This document shows, one piece after another, positions 24,874-37,171 of a stretch of DNA of 64,000 bases. The stretch covers positions 2,170,001-2,234,000 of the forward strand of contig JABELC010000006.1 in assembly GCA_028455995.1 (NCBI GenBank), given 5' to 3'. This DNA is from Scleromitrula shiraiana. Lineage: Eukaryota; Ascomycota; Leotiomycetes; Helotiales; Sclerotiniaceae. A program made the translations under genes and the position numbers. Each line of letters opens with the position of its first letter. The stretch's first letter is position 1. The notes below the pieces were generated by a model that did no database searches, was not told the DNA's origin, and saw nothing but the letters and a program-made list of their open reading frames with translations.

Positions 24874-26260
24874 CTATGTTATGCGAATCTGCTCAGAGAA
24901 TGACAGACCAGAGTTTTTGCTTCCATGGCATCGATAATGGTATTGAACAACGTTAACCAACGGCACCTTAATTTTCAATCTCTCTTCTGTAGCAAATACA
25001 AGCCATTCCGGAGTACGAACCAAATTACCATTCCCGTCATAAATCCCAGCAATTTTCTCATCACTAACTCCCCATACTAAACCCATAGTTCTTGAACCTC
25101 CTTTAGCATCACCTTTATGATTATTCCTCTGCAGTCCCAACCACGTTTCCGGGATTTCACTCCCCCTTTGATACACGCCACCATGGTTAGTCATAAAGTT
25201 CAAAATATCCATCCCATATCTCATCATCGTTTCAACATCTGCCAGAGAAAATCTAAACGTAGAATTGCCCTATAAATATACGATTTTCCTTGAGAAATTA
25301 TTTGATTCGCTTTGACCATCGGGATTAGGGGAGTTGCATGCATGATGTACTGCAACTGCATGGCCCAATCATCCTCCCATTGTTCCTGCATCAAGATGTG
25401 ATCGTGAATCTTCTTCTACTGGAAATATACTGCGATATGTACTACATTGTGTTTTCTCCAGATATGTAAACCACACTACCGTTTTTATGTAGTGTCATTG
25501 TAAACGACTTCTTTGATCACGTTAGATGGATGTCCTATGGGAAGTCATTGGGATCTTATTAAATCTTGGCGATTTTGACCATTGTCAATTCATTATTCCC
25601 TATATTTGTTCGAATTGCTATTATATACTCGAGAGACGTATTGTGCTGTCATCCTTTAAATGTAGTAATTAGGCTCTGCTGCTAGAAAATCGATATCAAT
25701 AAGAATTCCAAGTGCTGCATCATCATTGTTTTCTATTATCTACCTACAGATCACCAAAACCAGTCCCGGCTCTTCCATACCAAGATGCCCTATAAATAAT
25801 TGTAATTGATTGTGATATTGAATAGAGGTTCGATCGTATAGCAATTTTCATATGAGGAGTCAAAAGTGATATGGCATCAAGCTCTTGCAAAGCTCCCTTG
25901 GCAGTCAAATGAGTTTCAATCGAACTAACGAGGAAAAGCATTGGAAAAGCATTGGCAGATGAATCATAAATGTCTGCCATAGCTTGGAGTAGCCCAGGCT
26001 CTTCAACGACAAGACATAGTTCCGATTTGTTCATTTAATATCCATACACTGTTGTTGCATAACTCGCTGCTTGTTCGTTTCGAAATGCGATAGATTGAAT
26101 ACAGAGAGAAATTGCTTCCCTTGAAATTTATATGACTGACATAGCGATCGAACCAGATATCAATTTGACACCAAGTTCTTGTAATGACCGAGCTACCAAT
26201 GGGTTTTCTCTATGAGGTGAAAGTATTGACATTGTTATTGCCGTTAGGTCGTAGAGCTTG
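24874..26260 (-). pseudogene. Possible decayed gene, fragments in several frames
   Basis: Protein-like fragments succeed one another on the minus strand in different frames. A short open piece at about 26130-26250 reads SPHRENPLVARSLQELGVKL. A 96-codon frame at 25744-26034 contains a similar phrase, TAKGALQELDAIS. A fragment near 25650-25740 contains NNDDAALGILIDIDFLAAEP, and one at about 25265-25420 contains EQWEDDWAMQLQYIMHATP. A 117-codon frame at 24874-25227 contains ETWLGLQRNNHKGDAKGG and TPEWLVFATEERLKIKVPL. Stops and frame changes separate them and I could not build a consistent splice model. This is either a multi-exon gene I failed to splice or a broken copy. No family is recognised. 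Confidence 0.3.
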
Positions 26261-26644
26261 GAGCTGGCGAGGCTGGGAATGTAGTAAATAAATTACAGCC
26301 GAGGCTAGGACTATGTGGGACAAGCCATATTTCCTATAAGGGGTTATTTATAGTGTATGGACCCTGAAATAATGCACTGTAAACACGTCTCGTGTCACTA
26401 TTCGTCTCGAGATTTATACACCAATATGGCACCGAAGCTTCAGGAATAACCCAAATTAATTATGAAGCTTTGATTCAAACACTGAAACACCCAGCTTGAT
26501 ATCCACCTCCTTGAATCCTTTATCATTCCCCTGTGACCCTGCAACTTGTTCATTTGTTCTGCGATACCATATAATAACCATTTCAACCTAAGAGCTTAAC
26601 ATCACAATCACGATTTTAACAATTGACATTTAACAACTACCAAT
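26261..26644. other. Intergenic, promoter region of the next gene
   Basis: No open frame of note. CA-rich leader sequence (ACAATTGACATTTAACAACTACC) directly precedes the ATG at 26645. Confidence 0.5.
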
Positions 26645-27654
26645 ATGGCTTCCTCTTCTACATCCTATTCCACCGATCCTGCTCTCTACCTATATACCTC
26701 TTTAACTTCTGGATCCTCGCATATCGTTACTGCTACCTCCAGATTAGAGACCATTTTAAAAGCAAACCGAATCCCATTTAAAGCACTCGATATTGCGACA
26801 GATGAAAAAGCACGCATGTTATGGGGCCGCAGAGCTGGAAAAGACGAATCGGGACGCCCTAGAAAGATTCCAGGTTTGGTCCAGGAAGGATTGGTTCTTG
26901 GAGTATGTGAGTTCGTCAGGTATCGCGGTAATTATAACTAACGGTTTAGGATCTTGTTGAAATTGAAGATTGGAACGAATATGGCGAACTAAAGCAACAT
27001 ATCAAAATCGTACCTGTATCGGGCCCCGGCGCAAATCCAGCGATTAAAGCAAAACCTCCGATGACAAAAGAGAACAAGAAACCTGTCGTAGCTCCTGCGG
27101 CACCTCCAGTCGTCACTCCTAAGACAGTTGAGGCAAAACCTCCTGCTGGAGCTGCTGATACGACTATCATATTAGCTTTGCGACAAGCAAGTCAAGAGGC
27201 GGCACAGAAAGCAAAGGACAACAAGAAGAAGCCGGCGGAGGCAGCTAAAGTAGAGAAGCCAGAACCTAAGACGGAACCTAAGACGGAACCCAAGGCGGAA
27301 CCTAAGACTGAACTTAATAAGGAATTTCAACCTGTCAGCATTCCCACGAGTACTGTCGAATCCTCAACCGAGATACACGCTTTCGAAAATATCACCATAC
27401 TACAAGATTACCAAACATCGACTTGGAGTGCAACACCTTTCTCATCATCGAAGGCTGCTTCCGGAAACTCTGCCGATAAACTGGAATCGTTACAGTCACC
27501 AACTTCTACAGCTTGGAAGCCAAGCGATATCGGGCCTACAATTGCGATGCATAGAGGATCATCTGTATCATCAGTATCTGCGGAGGAAATCAAGAGAATC
27601 GAGGATGAGTCAGCAATACCCGAAGAAGACGAAGAAGCCATTGAAGATGCATGA
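26645..27654 (+). CDS. SH3BGR-like thioredoxin-fold protein with disordered tail
   Basis: Exons 26645-26902 and 26950-27654 are joined across a 47-bp intron (GTATGTG...GGTTTAG with branch TAACTAAC), giving 320 residues. Residues about 10-110 resemble the fungal SH3BGR/glutaredoxin-like thioredoxin fold: LYLYTSLTSGSSHIV, ATSRLETILKANRIPFKALD, then ARMLWGRRAGKDESG and LVQEGLVLGDLVEIEDWNEY across the splice. There is no CxxC redox centre, so an enzymatic role is not implied. The rest is Ala/Pro/Lys-rich and likely disordered, with a short PKTEPK repeat (about residues 205-225) and an acidic C-terminus. I infer a cytosolic adaptor-type protein. The precise role is unknown. Confidence 0.87.
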
Positions 27655-28289
27655 GGAGTTTGTATGGAGTTTAATGATTAGGAAATATCAAGTGTTCCAT
27701 GTTTACTTAGGTTTTCATAAATCCAAGAAGTGTTTCTAAAGTTTCAAAAGGTATGACTTGTGCGACTTATAGTTGATGTGTTACTCGTACGTTTTGGGGG
27801 AAACATAGCCAGCATGGGCATATTGCTCTCAAGTAAGTAGCTTTACGAGCAGTCTCGAGGTTTAAATTTTGTTTGTTGGTCAGCTTCTGAATAAGATCTA
27901 TACACCAGTCCATAACTGGTAAAATCAAATGCCCTGTGTTCTCCTTATCACTTTCGTAGTTAATGTATTTTATACCATAGTACTTGCTCTTAGTAAGGGA
28001 GGTTTGAATTGTCACTGTTGGATGGGAAACTTAGATAAAGGAGAGCTTGAACGTTTTTGTGGTTTCTAATCTACTACTCCTTTCTTCATCAAAAAGGTAG
28101 TTGTTATATCTTTGTTAGAATCCGTTTCCGGTCGTAGTCTTTTGATCACCTCAAAGGATGTTGATATTCGGATAATTACAATGGGATGAATTTTACTCAT
28201 AAGCTCTATCTATATGTCTATTTCATCGAAATCTTGATAGCTATAGTGTATCGATCTTGTTTATTTTCCAATTAATTTCAAACTTCGAT
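27655..28289. other. Intergenic
   Basis: This is the 3' flank of the SH3BGR-like gene and the promoter of the amidoligase gene. An 82-codon frame on the minus strand (27767-28015) has no recognisable motif. Confidence 0.5.
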
Positions 28290-31200
28290 ATGGCATTAGG
28301 TTGGGTGTCTGCACTTTTCGGCCGACCCTGGTCGCCGTCTTCTACTCCATTATCAAGACGTGCTGCACTGAAGGAGAAAAGAGATAGAGATCAATCTGAG
28401 CCTAACCTAGATCCTAGAGGGTTAAATTATGGCATTGAATTGGAATTCGTACTTGCTTTTCACGAACGAGAGCTTGAGCCTGAGCTCAAAGTAGAGGGCG
28501 GAGGGACTGACCATGGTGTTTGGAAAAACGTCCCTTTGGAAATTCGACAACGCCCTAATTGGACCGGTACCAACGCCAATAGATTGCCTCATCATTACTA
28601 CAATAGTTGGGGTATTATTGAACACAATAATCGCGCAAAAAATTCGAAGGGCGAATTTGTCAACGCGAGACGATATAGATTGGAACCCCATCGTATTTTG
28701 GAGTGGTGGGTAAGGAGCAAAGCAAGAAGAGTTCCTGTTATTGTTAAAGGACCTCAACAGGAAAGAGATAAAGTCGAAGGAGCGTACGAAAGCTGGATAA
28801 TATCAAATGACTGGAGCGTCTGTGGCCAAAAGGGTAAGATTTCGAAATGGATACGTCGTACTCAGAGAAATCCTGATCGTTGGGATTCATTTGGTGTTGA
28901 GGTCATATCTCGAGTACTTCAAAGCGACAACCCTCGACACAAGCAAGAAATTAGATCGATGGTTGAAGCAATTAGAGGGTCAGGAAATGAGTTGTACGAG
29001 TCATTTATCACAAACCAATGCGCTCTTCATGTGCATGTCGAAGCCCCGAGTATTGAAGTATTGAGGGAGTTAGCTGCTATTCTTCTAATATATGAAGACC
29101 AGATCTCGAGACTTCATCCTAAATGTCGTGGCACAAATCACCGCAACGCTGTAGGGAATATTGAAAGTAACCGTCTTACGTTGATCATAGGGTCCGATTT
29201 CTCCAAAACTGGAGTCAACCCACGAGGGCACAAGGCTCCGAAGTACAGTCGTGATCTGAAAGACCATATTTCAATACCTGAGCTTCGCCGCATAATTGAT
29301 GAATTGCCAGATGAACGGGCCATTGCTGAGTTCATGAATTCCCCTCAGCTTAGCAAATGGCGACAGGTCAGTTTCAGAAACATAGCCAACGTACGTAGAC
29401 GCGATGGACTCCAACCACCTAGAACCATCGAATTTCGACAGGCTAGAGGATCTCTAAATTTCGAAGATATTTCACGCTGGGTTGACTTCTGTGTCAATCT
29501 TGTAAAGCTTGCTGAATATTATGTTCGTCACCCAGAAAGTAGAGTGTCAAGCTGGTATTATGATCATTTAGATCATCAGAAATATGGGACGTGGAGTAAA
29601 CCACAGAACATTGGTTTTCTCTTCTTTCAAATGCAGCTAGATAATGCTGCAGTGAGATTTTGGATGGGTAAGATCAACAGATACATGACTTGGGCTAAAG
29701 ACGATGCAGATGACCGAAGCGATAACGAAACTGTTTCACCCTCATTCATCAGAACAAAAGCACCTCGTCGTCCTGCACCAAAGGCTCCGACCTCGATTCC
29801 TCATCCACCAACGCCTCCACCTGACACTCCGGGAAGTACCAACACAGGAGAAAGCTCTTCCGATGATGATATACCGCCTCCTCCTCCAGGAGGCCGCGTG
29901 ATATCAAAGCTTCCACCCAAAGAACCGCCATCTTCAGCAGCCCCCCCTCCTGGCACTAGACCAGCGGCTACACCATCTTCAGCTGCTCCCCTTCCTGGCA
30001 CTAGACCAGCTGCTACACCATCTTCAGCTGCTCCGCCTCCTGGCACTAGACCAGCTGCTACACCATCTTCAGCTGCTCCCCCTCCTGGCACTAGACCAGC
30101 TGCTGCTACGCAAACGACTGAATTATCTTCCTCGCCGGCATACGACAATTTAAAATCTTTATACGAAGCTGGTCTATTTGAATTCGACCCATTTGCAGGA
30201 CCCCCTAAAACGGTACCTCGAACAGCAACCCAGGCCCCTGTATCGCAAGTTCCAATGCCAGATTGGATGAGTGATGCGCTCGCCAATACTGGTTGGGTCT
30301 CTCCTCATGATCCAAATACTCAGAATGTTCCTGCTTCACAACCCTTTACCCCAGAAACCAAAAAGATTGAAACTGGTCAAGTTGTTTATCCTACTCTACC
30401 AAAGCCTTATATATCGGATACTAGTACATTGTATCCCGCTTTGAAACTTGATGAAGAAGAAAATGCAGCAGTAACTGGTGCATCTACCGGAATTTCTGCG
30501 GCTCCTGTTCCAGCGGCCCCAGAAACCCAAAAGACTGAAACTGGTCAAGTTGTTTATCCTACTCTACCAAAGCCTTATATATCGGATACTAGTACATTGT
30601 ATCCCGCTTTGAAACTTGATGAAGAAGAAAATGCAGCAGTTACTGGTGCATCTACCGGAATTTCTGCGGCTCCTGTTCCAGCGGCCCCAGTCACTATACC
30701 TAAAGTTATTATCAGCACTAGTACGACTCCAGAAGATAAGAAATATTTCGTAAGTGTTTTAATATTTGAAATTAAAGGAAACTTTTTGTTAACCTATGGT
30801 TAGGTTCCTCCTATATTCCATCCCCGCCCACCTCACTTACCTTTTACCACAACAGCACCAACGACAGGTCAGAAGCATGCCACTTATGATCTTCCAGATA
30901 AAGATCAACCTCCGGATAAAAAACAAAAAGTTGACCATCCAGTGTCTTCAGCAGCCCCATTTAGTTTGCCAGGAATAGGATCTACGCTCAACATAGAATC
31001 ACCCATTTCCGAACACACACCAACACCAATACCCGAGCAATTTCCTACGTCACTACCAGTATCAATCGGTGGTCTCCCATCAGACATTCCATCCAACGTG
31101 GCAACGCCTGGATCATCAGTATCAGGAGTTCAAACACCAATAACGCCTGAGGTAGTTCCTCCAGTAACACCAGGAACCATAGTTCCCGTACCATTCTCCG

Positions 31201-32018
31201 AGTCGTTACCAACTACCCCAAAAATAGTACCGATAGCCCAGCCAGTTTCAGAACCAAGGCCAGGACTCCCTGGTGCCTTGCCCTTAACTCAGATTCCCTT
31301 AAGTCGGGCAATCTTAGCGGGATCGCTAGTGGCAAATCTCAATAAAAGTCTCGCTGAATTCTTCACCCCAGACACATCTAACGACGCATTATATGCGGCG
31401 CAGCTTGCAAAAGAACCGGAAGCACCATACATGACTGATATTCGATTGGTTCAAAGAGCCGCTGTATCTCACCTAGAAGTACCTAATCTTCCCCTCCCCA
31501 GCGTGATTGATGGTTCATACAAACTAAAATTCAATGAACTGGACGCCTGCTGGCTTATTCCTGACTTCAAAAAAGATGATTGGATATGTGAATCCACTTC
31601 AGCTACGATTTATGTGCCAGGAGGTAGAGCTCGTCACAGCGTATGTGCATGTGTGGCTGTTGTTCAAGCACTACAAAAGCAATACCCCAATGAGTCGTTT
31701 ACGCGGGGTCTCAATGCTTCAGATCTTCTCTTAAACTACTTTGACACAATTCCACGGGAAAGATGGTACAGACCAACACGGGATGCCCGTGATAGGTCGA
31801 ATTTCGATGCGGATTATATACAGAATGTCATACAGCGGCTGACGCGGGGCGAACTTTCGTTGGTTTTTATCCCATCTGGCGAACCTGATATGTATCCAGA
31901 TTACTTAGCCAGATTAACGTTTAATGGGCGGGCGGGTAGATATTTGTTTCTTCGTCTGCGGTTTAATCTTAAAGGTCACAGCTCTTCGATGCATTGGGAG
32001 TCGATGAGAAAGAAATGA
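28290..32018 (+). CDS. Amidoligase-family protein with repeats and an extra C-terminal region
   Basis: Exons 28290-30749 and 30804-32018, joined across a 54-bp intron (GTAAGTG...TGGTTAG), give 1,224 residues. The N-terminal ~430 residues look like the putative amidoligase family (Amidoligase_2), related to ATP-grasp/COOH-NH2 ligases. The evidence is YGIELEFVLAF (about residues 46-56), NQCALHVHVEAPS (about 242-254) and RTIEFRQARGSLNFEDISRW (about 377-396). Such enzymes are predicted to form amide bonds on peptides or proteins; the substrate here is unknown. A Pro-rich linker follows, with four ~15-residue units (SSAAPPPGTRPAAT type, DNA 29931-30105) and then two nearly identical 56-residue units (30351-30518, 30519-30686). 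The last ~220 residues (from TDIRLVQRAAVSHLEVP) look globular, with CWLIPDFKKDDWIC and HSVCACVAVVQALQK, but I cannot name that domain. The ATG at 28290 is the first in frame; the frame stays open for 11 codons upstream without another ATG. Confidence 0.85.
29931..30105 (+). repeat. Coding tandem repeat, 45-bp Pro/Ala-rich units (about 4 copies)
   Basis: Four consecutive units encode variants of PSSAAPPPGTRPAAT within the amidoligase linker. Confidence 0.9.
30351..30686 (+). repeat. Coding tandem duplication, two 168-bp units
   Basis: The two units differ at only a few bases over 168 bp and encode 56-residue repeats containing GQVVYPTLPKPYISDTSTLY. The near-identity implies recent duplication or homogenisation. 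Confidence 0.95.
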
Positions 32019-33161
32019 ATAACTTTTGAGCTTGATCAATGTAAATCTGAGAGAAAGAAAGCAATAGATGGCTATTGGTTCAAAATCGGGGTTGTTGATA
32101 TATGTGGGGAGACCAGAATAGTAATGGATCTGGGGTATACGATTGGAAATCAACGTTCAAGTTTGGATTGTATATGGGAAGTATTCATGTATTTAAAAGA
32201 ATTGTATGGTCAAGATAACAAAGTATATAATCGTGAGTTGTGCAGATTTGATTAACTGATAATTTTTGTTGCTGGCCAAATTTGTTTTAGTTCTATTCTC
32301 TTGTAAAATCTAGTTTCGAATTTGAATTGTAAAGAACTCTTTGCAATGACTTCTAGTCAAACTGAAAATGTATCTCTTCTCAATGCTCACTCAGTTTACC
32401 ATTCAAAACATATTCAACATAGGCCTTCAAATGAGATATTTGGGCCCTTTAAAACAATCATGACATCAGTACAACAATAAGGCGGAGTATTACCTTGGTC
32501 ATTATTTGAGCAGGTGGTACAGAATTATATGAAGAAAGTATCTTAAGTACAGATTAATGACTAGGTCTAATCATATCATCACAACTATCTAATTTTAGAA
32601 GTATATGAGTAAATACATGGTATATACTAGATCTGATTCACGACAAATGGTGAAACTTTACATTAAATAGATGAATCTTTCAGACAATTGCACCGATTAA
32701 GATTTTAATATATGATACAATATGATATATTATCGGCTAGCATGTTAGGGAGCGGAGCCCGAAGACAGATACCTAGGTAGATCTTATCGAGTAGTGTAGA
32801 ATAAGTCACACATGGTGAGATACAAGTAACCACGCTTTAGCAATCACAGAAGGTATACAAGCTTATGTTGAATATAAACACTAATAAGAACTTTATCTCC
32901 TTGAGGAAATGTTCAAGTTAGAATATCTAGATTTACACCTGCATTTACATTTACATTCACATTCACATAATACTTTCAAATATAGAGTTAGTTTGAAGTT
33001 TCCACAGATTTTATTAATTCCTCGGATTGCTTGTAATATAGGTTAGATTGGGTATTACTCAAACTATAGCAGAAGGCTCACTGAGGACAAAACACTCCAT
33101 GAGTCAAACAAAAGATCCTGCCAGAATGTTGCAGGGAAGGGGAAAAGAAAGTTAAAACAAT
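32019..33161. other. Intergenic, nothing recognised
   Basis: AT-rich sequence between two convergent genes. It contains ATTTACATTCACATTCAC-type tracts near 32945-32970 and no supported gene. Confidence 0.6.
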
Positions 33162-33839
33162 CTAAATCCACTTCGGAAGCTCATCATCAGCATACTCATC
33201 AGGCCATCGCCCAAACCGGGAACCTCCAGGGTCCGAAGTCTGAGAACGAGACAAACCCACCATAGGGGTCGTCACACAATTATCTAGGTCCTCCTGGACT
33301 GGAGAGAATCCAGTCGCAGTAGTTCCCGAAGAAGGCAAGCTCGGATCGCCATTTCGCGGAATCGGATATCTTCTCAAGCCGGAAAAACCAAAAGATCGAG
33401 AAGAGTCAGGGGTAACAATGGGAAGCATAGTCTTCGGACGAGTCCTCAAGGGAAGAGGAGGCAGCGGCTTCTCATCGGCAGGGGACTCCATAGTCGAGGG
33501 TCCCATAGAGAAAAACGCCGTCGCAGCGCGAATCGCATCAGTACGATCCATCTCCCTCACAATACGATCGCGCTCGGCAACAGGATCAAAACGATCTACC
33601 ATGCGGAGTGCCAAAGATGGTTTCGGGGCCGAAAAAACTGCCGTACAGGCAGGGCAGTCTCTATGGATGCGAACATCAATATCATCAGATGGATGGTAAG
33701 AATCACGTCCACGTGCGAGGATTCGACGAAAAGTCGTCTTCTTCTCGGCTACAGTCCGGATACGATTACCTTCCAAATCAATCTCCTCGATAGTGGAGTG
33801 GCCACACCACGTATACCAATAAGTACGATAGCGAGCCAT
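33162..33839 (-). CDS. Small fungal protein with CGH...CPAC motif
   Basis: A single exon of 225 residues from the ATG at 33839 (MARYRTYWYTWCGHSTIEE). An in-frame ATG at 33911 would add 24 residues, but that extension looks like leader sequence. The N-terminal 85 residues hold WCGH and HRDCPAC, four potential metal ligands (C, H, C, C) as in a small zinc-binding module. The middle has FDPVAERDRIVREMDRTDAIRAA, likely helical. The C-terminal half is Pro/Ser-rich and disordered. I do not recognise the family. Proteins with the same general plan are encoded at 41171-42571 and 50086-50820. It is probably intracellular, since no signal peptide is seen. Confidence 0.75.
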   Translation of the reverse strand: MARYRTYWYTWCGHSTIEEIDLEGNRIRTVAEKKTTFRRILARGRDSYHPSDDIDVRIHRDCPACTAVFSAPKPSLALRMVDRFDPVAERDRIVREMDRTDAIRAATAFFSMGPSTMESPADEKPLPPLPLRTRPKTMLPIVTPDSSRSFGFSGLRRYPIPRNGDPSLPSSGTTATGFSPVQEDLDNCVTTPMVGLSRSQTSDPGGSRFGRWPDEYADDELPKWI

Positions 33840-36638
33840 CGTGACAATCACACAAAGATCTAGCGTAGATCTCAAATGGCTGTTCAGGAGATATCGAGGT
33901 CTAGCAGACAAAGCAAAGTGCGAGCGTAGTAAGTGAGTGCGTATGCGAATCTAAATAAGAGTCGAATGATGAGGACAGGAAAATCCATAAAGCTTACATA
34001 ATGAGTCAATTTTATAGGAATGAAAAACCTAGCGTGTTGAGAAATGATAAAGTCATTGTTCAGGAAAATGAAACTCGGAATGACCACGAATCCCATAGCA
34101 AAAAGATTTGCCCCTTATGAACACACGTCGAACAACCTCGAAATCACGTGCTATTGGTATACAACTTTCGAAAATTCTACGACCGATCATCGTATCAGAG
34201 AATTTCCGCGCGAATGTTTTGAAGGTGAACTATTATGTGCTTTTGAAGTTATGAGATTGAAGGGGTTTGTTTATAAGGCTCACGGGTATCACGCCATGTG
34301 TGTCAGCCACATACATGCCACCATTTGCGGTTCACTGCCATTTTCGAATCTTAAAACTGTTTCCAGAAGGTTGTAGAAGAATGTTCCAATTAAAGTCTGA
34401 TCTGACTGTAGTACTCGGAGCCATATTTGGGAACGAAGAGTGCGAAACGTGCTACTTCGCCTATGCCCAGGGGCTGAGAATATCCTCACGTGATCGGTTT
34501 TCGTATACTCGAATGAACAATAGTTTGTCCGAGTTCTGCTCACATGTTTAAAGTTCCTAGATAATGATTAGATGCGTAGATTTTGGTGGCAAGATGCTAA
34601 GGAACTGAAGATTAGTAGTGTAACGAAGAAAGAAACTGAAGTCCTCGATATGAGAAAGTGGATCGATCCCATATGAATGACATTGGAGAAAAACTGTCGA
34701 AATTTATTTCTCGAGCAAGAAATTAATACGTAATTACAAGAGCAACTGAACAGCGAAAGAGATATATATAAGAATCAAGAAAGTTTGAGCTATCTTCATA
34801 GAATCACTTAAGCAAACTAATTACATAATTCAAACCTTCACGACAAGTCAAAGGGATTTATTCCCAGCCGTGAACCTTTTGATCCATTTCATCCAAATTT
34901 TCTTTTCTGTCCCATCAGCAATTTGATTCTTCTCTCCATCACGTGTCGCATACAAATTCAGATAGATCAGGTGTGATTTTCTTTTGCGATTCTGCGAATT
35001 TCCGAATTCTAAGAACTCGGTTGTTTCTGCAGTAAGTTTTGAGCTCGTCTTATTTTGTCGAAGATGTTAGAGTTAATAGAACTAGCTCTATTGGTGGTGC
35101 AGGTAGCTTGCGATGCGTTGATTCAATATTCAATTTCTGGGCGGTGAGCTTTGCTAGGAGCTCACTTTTCAACCCCCTTGCCACCAGTATGAATGGTTGG
35201 CTACCCAAAACAAAGAAACAGCGTCAAGGTGTGCGAGACGGAGAGGTTGCGTTTAATTTTCTTGAGGAGTTCCACCCAGTATCCTGCTCCTCGGCCGCTC
35301 CTTCTGGACTAATATTTGGTGCATTGCCGATAGTAATAGTCTCCACGAGTCCTTTGGTAGAGTAGAGTCAAATATACACATGCAAACAATCGCAGATGGT
35401 ACTACGAAGCTGCTTTGTAAAGAGAGATGGGAATGAATATTCGAGATTTTTCGCATAGTTCTCTTGAGCCCAAATACTTGATGCTAGACCGTCAACTTTG
35501 ATCTTTGGGAGTTCCGAAAATCTACCTAGTTTGTTGTTTAGGAATCATCCTTCAGTCTGAATAGGTTAAAGATACTCGTCCCTTTTCATGATCTCGAATC
35601 GTGGCTCATCCTCATCCTTGGGCTCGAGTACAACCTTAAATGATTCCTACCGGTGACGCTCAGAATACCTCAATTATACACTCGGTATTCACCGGAATGT
35701 AAATGGGGCAAGTGCACTTGATCCGCCGTGATTGCGTTGTGTTTGGTTTGCCTAAGTAGGCGTTGCGTAGTGTAGTCTTCCAATCTCGGAAGACATGCAC
35801 TCTTCGAATTATCGAGTCGATACTGTTTGTGAGCGAGACCGATAGAAATCATAAGGTCGTTTTCGAGCCTGAGAATCTCTCGATGAGTCGTGGCTGGTGT
35901 AGATGCCAATGTTGGTTTATGGAAGTACCGAAGAACCACCCATGATGGTGAGGTGTAATTCCTGCAATGCTTGCGTTTGATAATGGAAGCTGATTTTCAA
36001 GTAGGCATGCCCGCTCACTCCATTGATTGTATCATTGTGATTTAATACTTCGGCCGCGTAGCCATGACCAATCAAGTGCCGATAATCTTCAGCTTTCCCT
36101 CTCAAAACACAAACAAAGAGGCTAGGTAGAGCCAGCTTGGACAGTACTGCATCATGGAGGTATACCGATCATCGAAGGGTTGGCGTGGTAATACGCGCCC
36201 TACATAACCATGTTGAGGCTTCGGATTGATAATAAACACAAGCACCTGTCTTTGGTGTTGGTTGGGGTAAGATTGAAACCCTGATTTGAAATAATAAACA
36301 TCCGGAATAGTACGGCAGAACAACTCTTTCGTACTTGAAGTTTCTATCGTGGTGGTTAGTTACTTGCACAAACTTATGATACAAGGTCAACAAAACTTAC
36401 AGTCAATCAAAATAGTTCTCTAGGGACGAAAGAAAAACTGAACAAGCCCACAAGCTTCTTCATCCAATGTGGGTTGGCTTTTTTTTAACCTTCAACCTCC
36501 TCTTTTCCGAGCTTCTATGACTATGCTTCATCGATGCACCTTTGAGGAACCGATCTCCATAGAAACAGCAATAGTGATAAGCTGTAACTGCCATAGCTTT
36601 TCCCTCCGCATTTTCACTCGTGACTGTAGCCATCCAGG

Positions 36639-36688
36639 CTGTTCAGGTTAGCTTTAAAAGTTACCGCAATAGCCGTGGCAGCACATAC
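36639..36688 (-). repeat. Intron-like repeated segment, copy 1
   Basis: On the minus strand it starts GTATGT, has TTTAAAGCTAACC about 33 nt later and ends CTGAACAG (50 nt). The sequence just upstream reads GAGATTGAG, as in copy 3. Confidence 0.6.
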
Positions 36689-37063
36689 CTCAATCTCCGA
36701 GCCCGGGCTGGCACACTGTTCGCGGAATGCCTCAATCACTTTTGGTAGTCCGGTTGATAGTGAACGATCCGATTTCTCGCCATACTTTCATGTTGTGCAT
36801 CTGACTGTGATTTTAAACCTTGACGAATGACTTTCTAACAAATTGCGCAATTAAAGACGAGCCCATGCATTTCAGCGCTCGATGTTATTAGATGCCGGCA
36901 GCTTGTTATTCATCCAATCACTCTTGTGGACCGAGGACCCGGAGGAGAACACGGTATACCATTGTTGGGTGCTGTGCGGAGCGGTCTCCGTCCTGTTCTA
37001 TGGAAGGCATAATCCTGGGTTGTTTCTCTGTCTCCTGAGCCAATAGTGTTAAGCTGCTCGTGT

Positions 37064-37119
37064 CTGAATCCATTCAGATTAGCTTCATAAACCGCCATAA
37101 TAATCGAGAATATACACAC
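37064..37119 (-). repeat. Intron-like repeated segment, copy 2
   Basis: On the minus strand it starts GTGTGTATATTC, has TATGAAGCTAATC at position 34 and ends GATTCAG (56 nt). Confidence 0.6.
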
Positions 37120-37171
37120 ACAGTTCTTCTGCTCCGAGCCAGCAGACTCATATCAGGGACTTTGGAACGTC

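Noticed and set aside
27767..28015. 82-codon minus-strand frame between two genes
   Set aside because: It is short, without motifs or neighbours that support it, although it is not obviously low complexity.
29801..30286. 161-codon Gly/Ala-rich minus-strand frame
   Set aside because: It is antisense to the Pro-rich repeats of the amidoligase gene.
34044..34551. Two overlapping plus-strand frames (110 and 94 codons)
   Set aside because: They are in different phases with no plausible intron joining them and no recognisable domain.
35039..35365. 108-codon plus-strand frame, with a partly open opposite strand
   Set aside because: Neither strand shows a convincing protein pattern or splice sites.
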